Shown in pieces: positions 6,023 to 6,423 of a DNA stretch of 6,423 bases (positions are counted from its first letter, which is position 1; each line of letters begins with the position of its first letter). The DNA lies in NCBI GenBank assembly GCA_937897625.1, contig CALCNZ010000015.1, forward strand, positions 1-6,423, given 5' to 3'. Source of the stretch: an uncultured Flavobacteriales bacterium. GTDB lineage: Bacteria; Bacteroidota; Bacteroidia; Flavobacteriales_D; Sanyastnellaceae. The notes beneath the pieces are model-generated. The model ran no database searches. It saw only the letters and a list, made by a program, of their open reading frames with translations, and was not told the origin of the DNA. Made by a program: the position numbers and the translations under genes.

Positions 6023-6423
6023 TTATTTAGCTGCTGACTTACCCGCTTTCTTGCGAACAAATTCACCAACGTAACGAACACCTTTTCCTTTATACGGCTC
6101 CGGAGTGCGAAGCGAACGAATTTTTGCTGCAACTTGACCAACCAATTGTTTGTCAAATGAAGTTAATTTCACGATTGGGTTTTTTCCTTTTTCTGAAATC
6201 GTTTCTAGTTTTACTTCTGAAGCAATTTCTAAAACAATATTGTGAGAAAATCCTAAAGCTAAATCTAATTTTTGACCTTGGTTTGAAGCTCTGTAACCTA
6301 CTCCTACCAATTCTAATTCTTTCGTAAAACCTTCTGATACACCCACAACCATATTACTGATTAATGATCTGTACAATCCGTGTTTTGCTCTATGATCTTT
6401 GTGATCAGACGATCTTTCTACTA
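6023..6423 (-). CDS. rplF: 50S ribosomal protein L6, C-terminal part (cut by window edge)
   Basis: L6 binds 23S rRNA near the factor-binding site of the 50S subunit. The frame is open to the right edge of the window, giving 132 complete codons of a protein that is normally about 180 residues, so about 50 N-terminal residues lie outside. A TTG at 6376 is not the start: the codons upstream read VERSSDHKDHRAKHG and join LYRSLISNMVVGVSEGF, which is the internal L6 sequence. The second L6 domain follows with KELELVGVGYRA, LALGFSHNIV, the switch region around KGKNPIVKLTSFDKQLVGQVAAKIRSLR, and the conserved RTPEPYKGKGVRYVGEFVRKKAGK near the end. It is the first gene in transcription order here and rplR follows after 11 nt. 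Confidence 0.97.
   Translation of the reverse strand, partial: VERSSDHKDHRAKHGLYRSLISNMVVGVSEGFTKELELVGVGYRASNQGQKLDLALGFSHNIVLEIASEVKLETISEKGKNPIVKLTSFDKQLVGQVAAKIRSLRTPEPYKGKGVRYVGEFVRKKAGKSAAK

Noticed and set aside
6374..6376. TTG as the start of rplF
   Set aside because: The frame continues upstream to the window edge with conserved L6 sequence (HRAKHGLYRSLISNM), so the TTG is an internal leucine codon.

Overview
The whole window is one densely packed, co-directional ribosomal-protein and protein-export operon on the minus strand. It is the end of the spc block running straight into the alpha block. In transcription order, from high to low coordinates, it reads: rplF (L6, 5' end outside the window), rplR (L18), rpsE (S5), rpmD (L30), rplO (L15), secY, map, infA (IF-1), rpmJ (L36), rpsM (S13), rpsK (S11), rpsD (S4) and rpoA (3' end outside the window). 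There are thirteen genes, eleven of them complete. rpmD and rpmJ are short and were found by direct translation.

The organism is very probably a member of the Bacteroidota. The DNA is AT-rich, the start regions lack Shine-Dalgarno sequences, and the proteins have Bacteroidota-like features (a KKNPKFKQRQG tail on L36, the RpoA N-terminus, zinc-ligand-free S4 and L36). A flavobacteria-like lineage is plausible, but I cannot fix the family or genus from this window.

By region: 6423-4937 holds the large- and small-subunit proteins L6, L18, S5, L30 and L15. 4493-3156 encodes the SecY translocon channel, coupled to rplO by an ATGA overlap. 3152-2133 holds methionine aminopeptidase and IF-1. 2117-571 holds L36, S13, S11 and S4. 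548-1 holds the N-terminal domain of the RNA polymerase alpha subunit. The genes together supply ribosome subunits, translation initiation, removal of the N-terminal methionine, membrane export and the core of RNA polymerase.

No gap between genes exceeds 22 nt, and non-coding bases total about 150. I see no room for a separate promoter, leader or terminator, so the block is probably read as one long transcript. There are no mobile elements, CRISPR arrays, RNA genes or unknown genes. This is an ordinary conserved core region and I do not see a new system in it. The points worth a second look are small: the GTG start of map, the loss of zinc ligands in L36 and S4, the absence of Shine-Dalgarno motifs, and a few residue substitutions.
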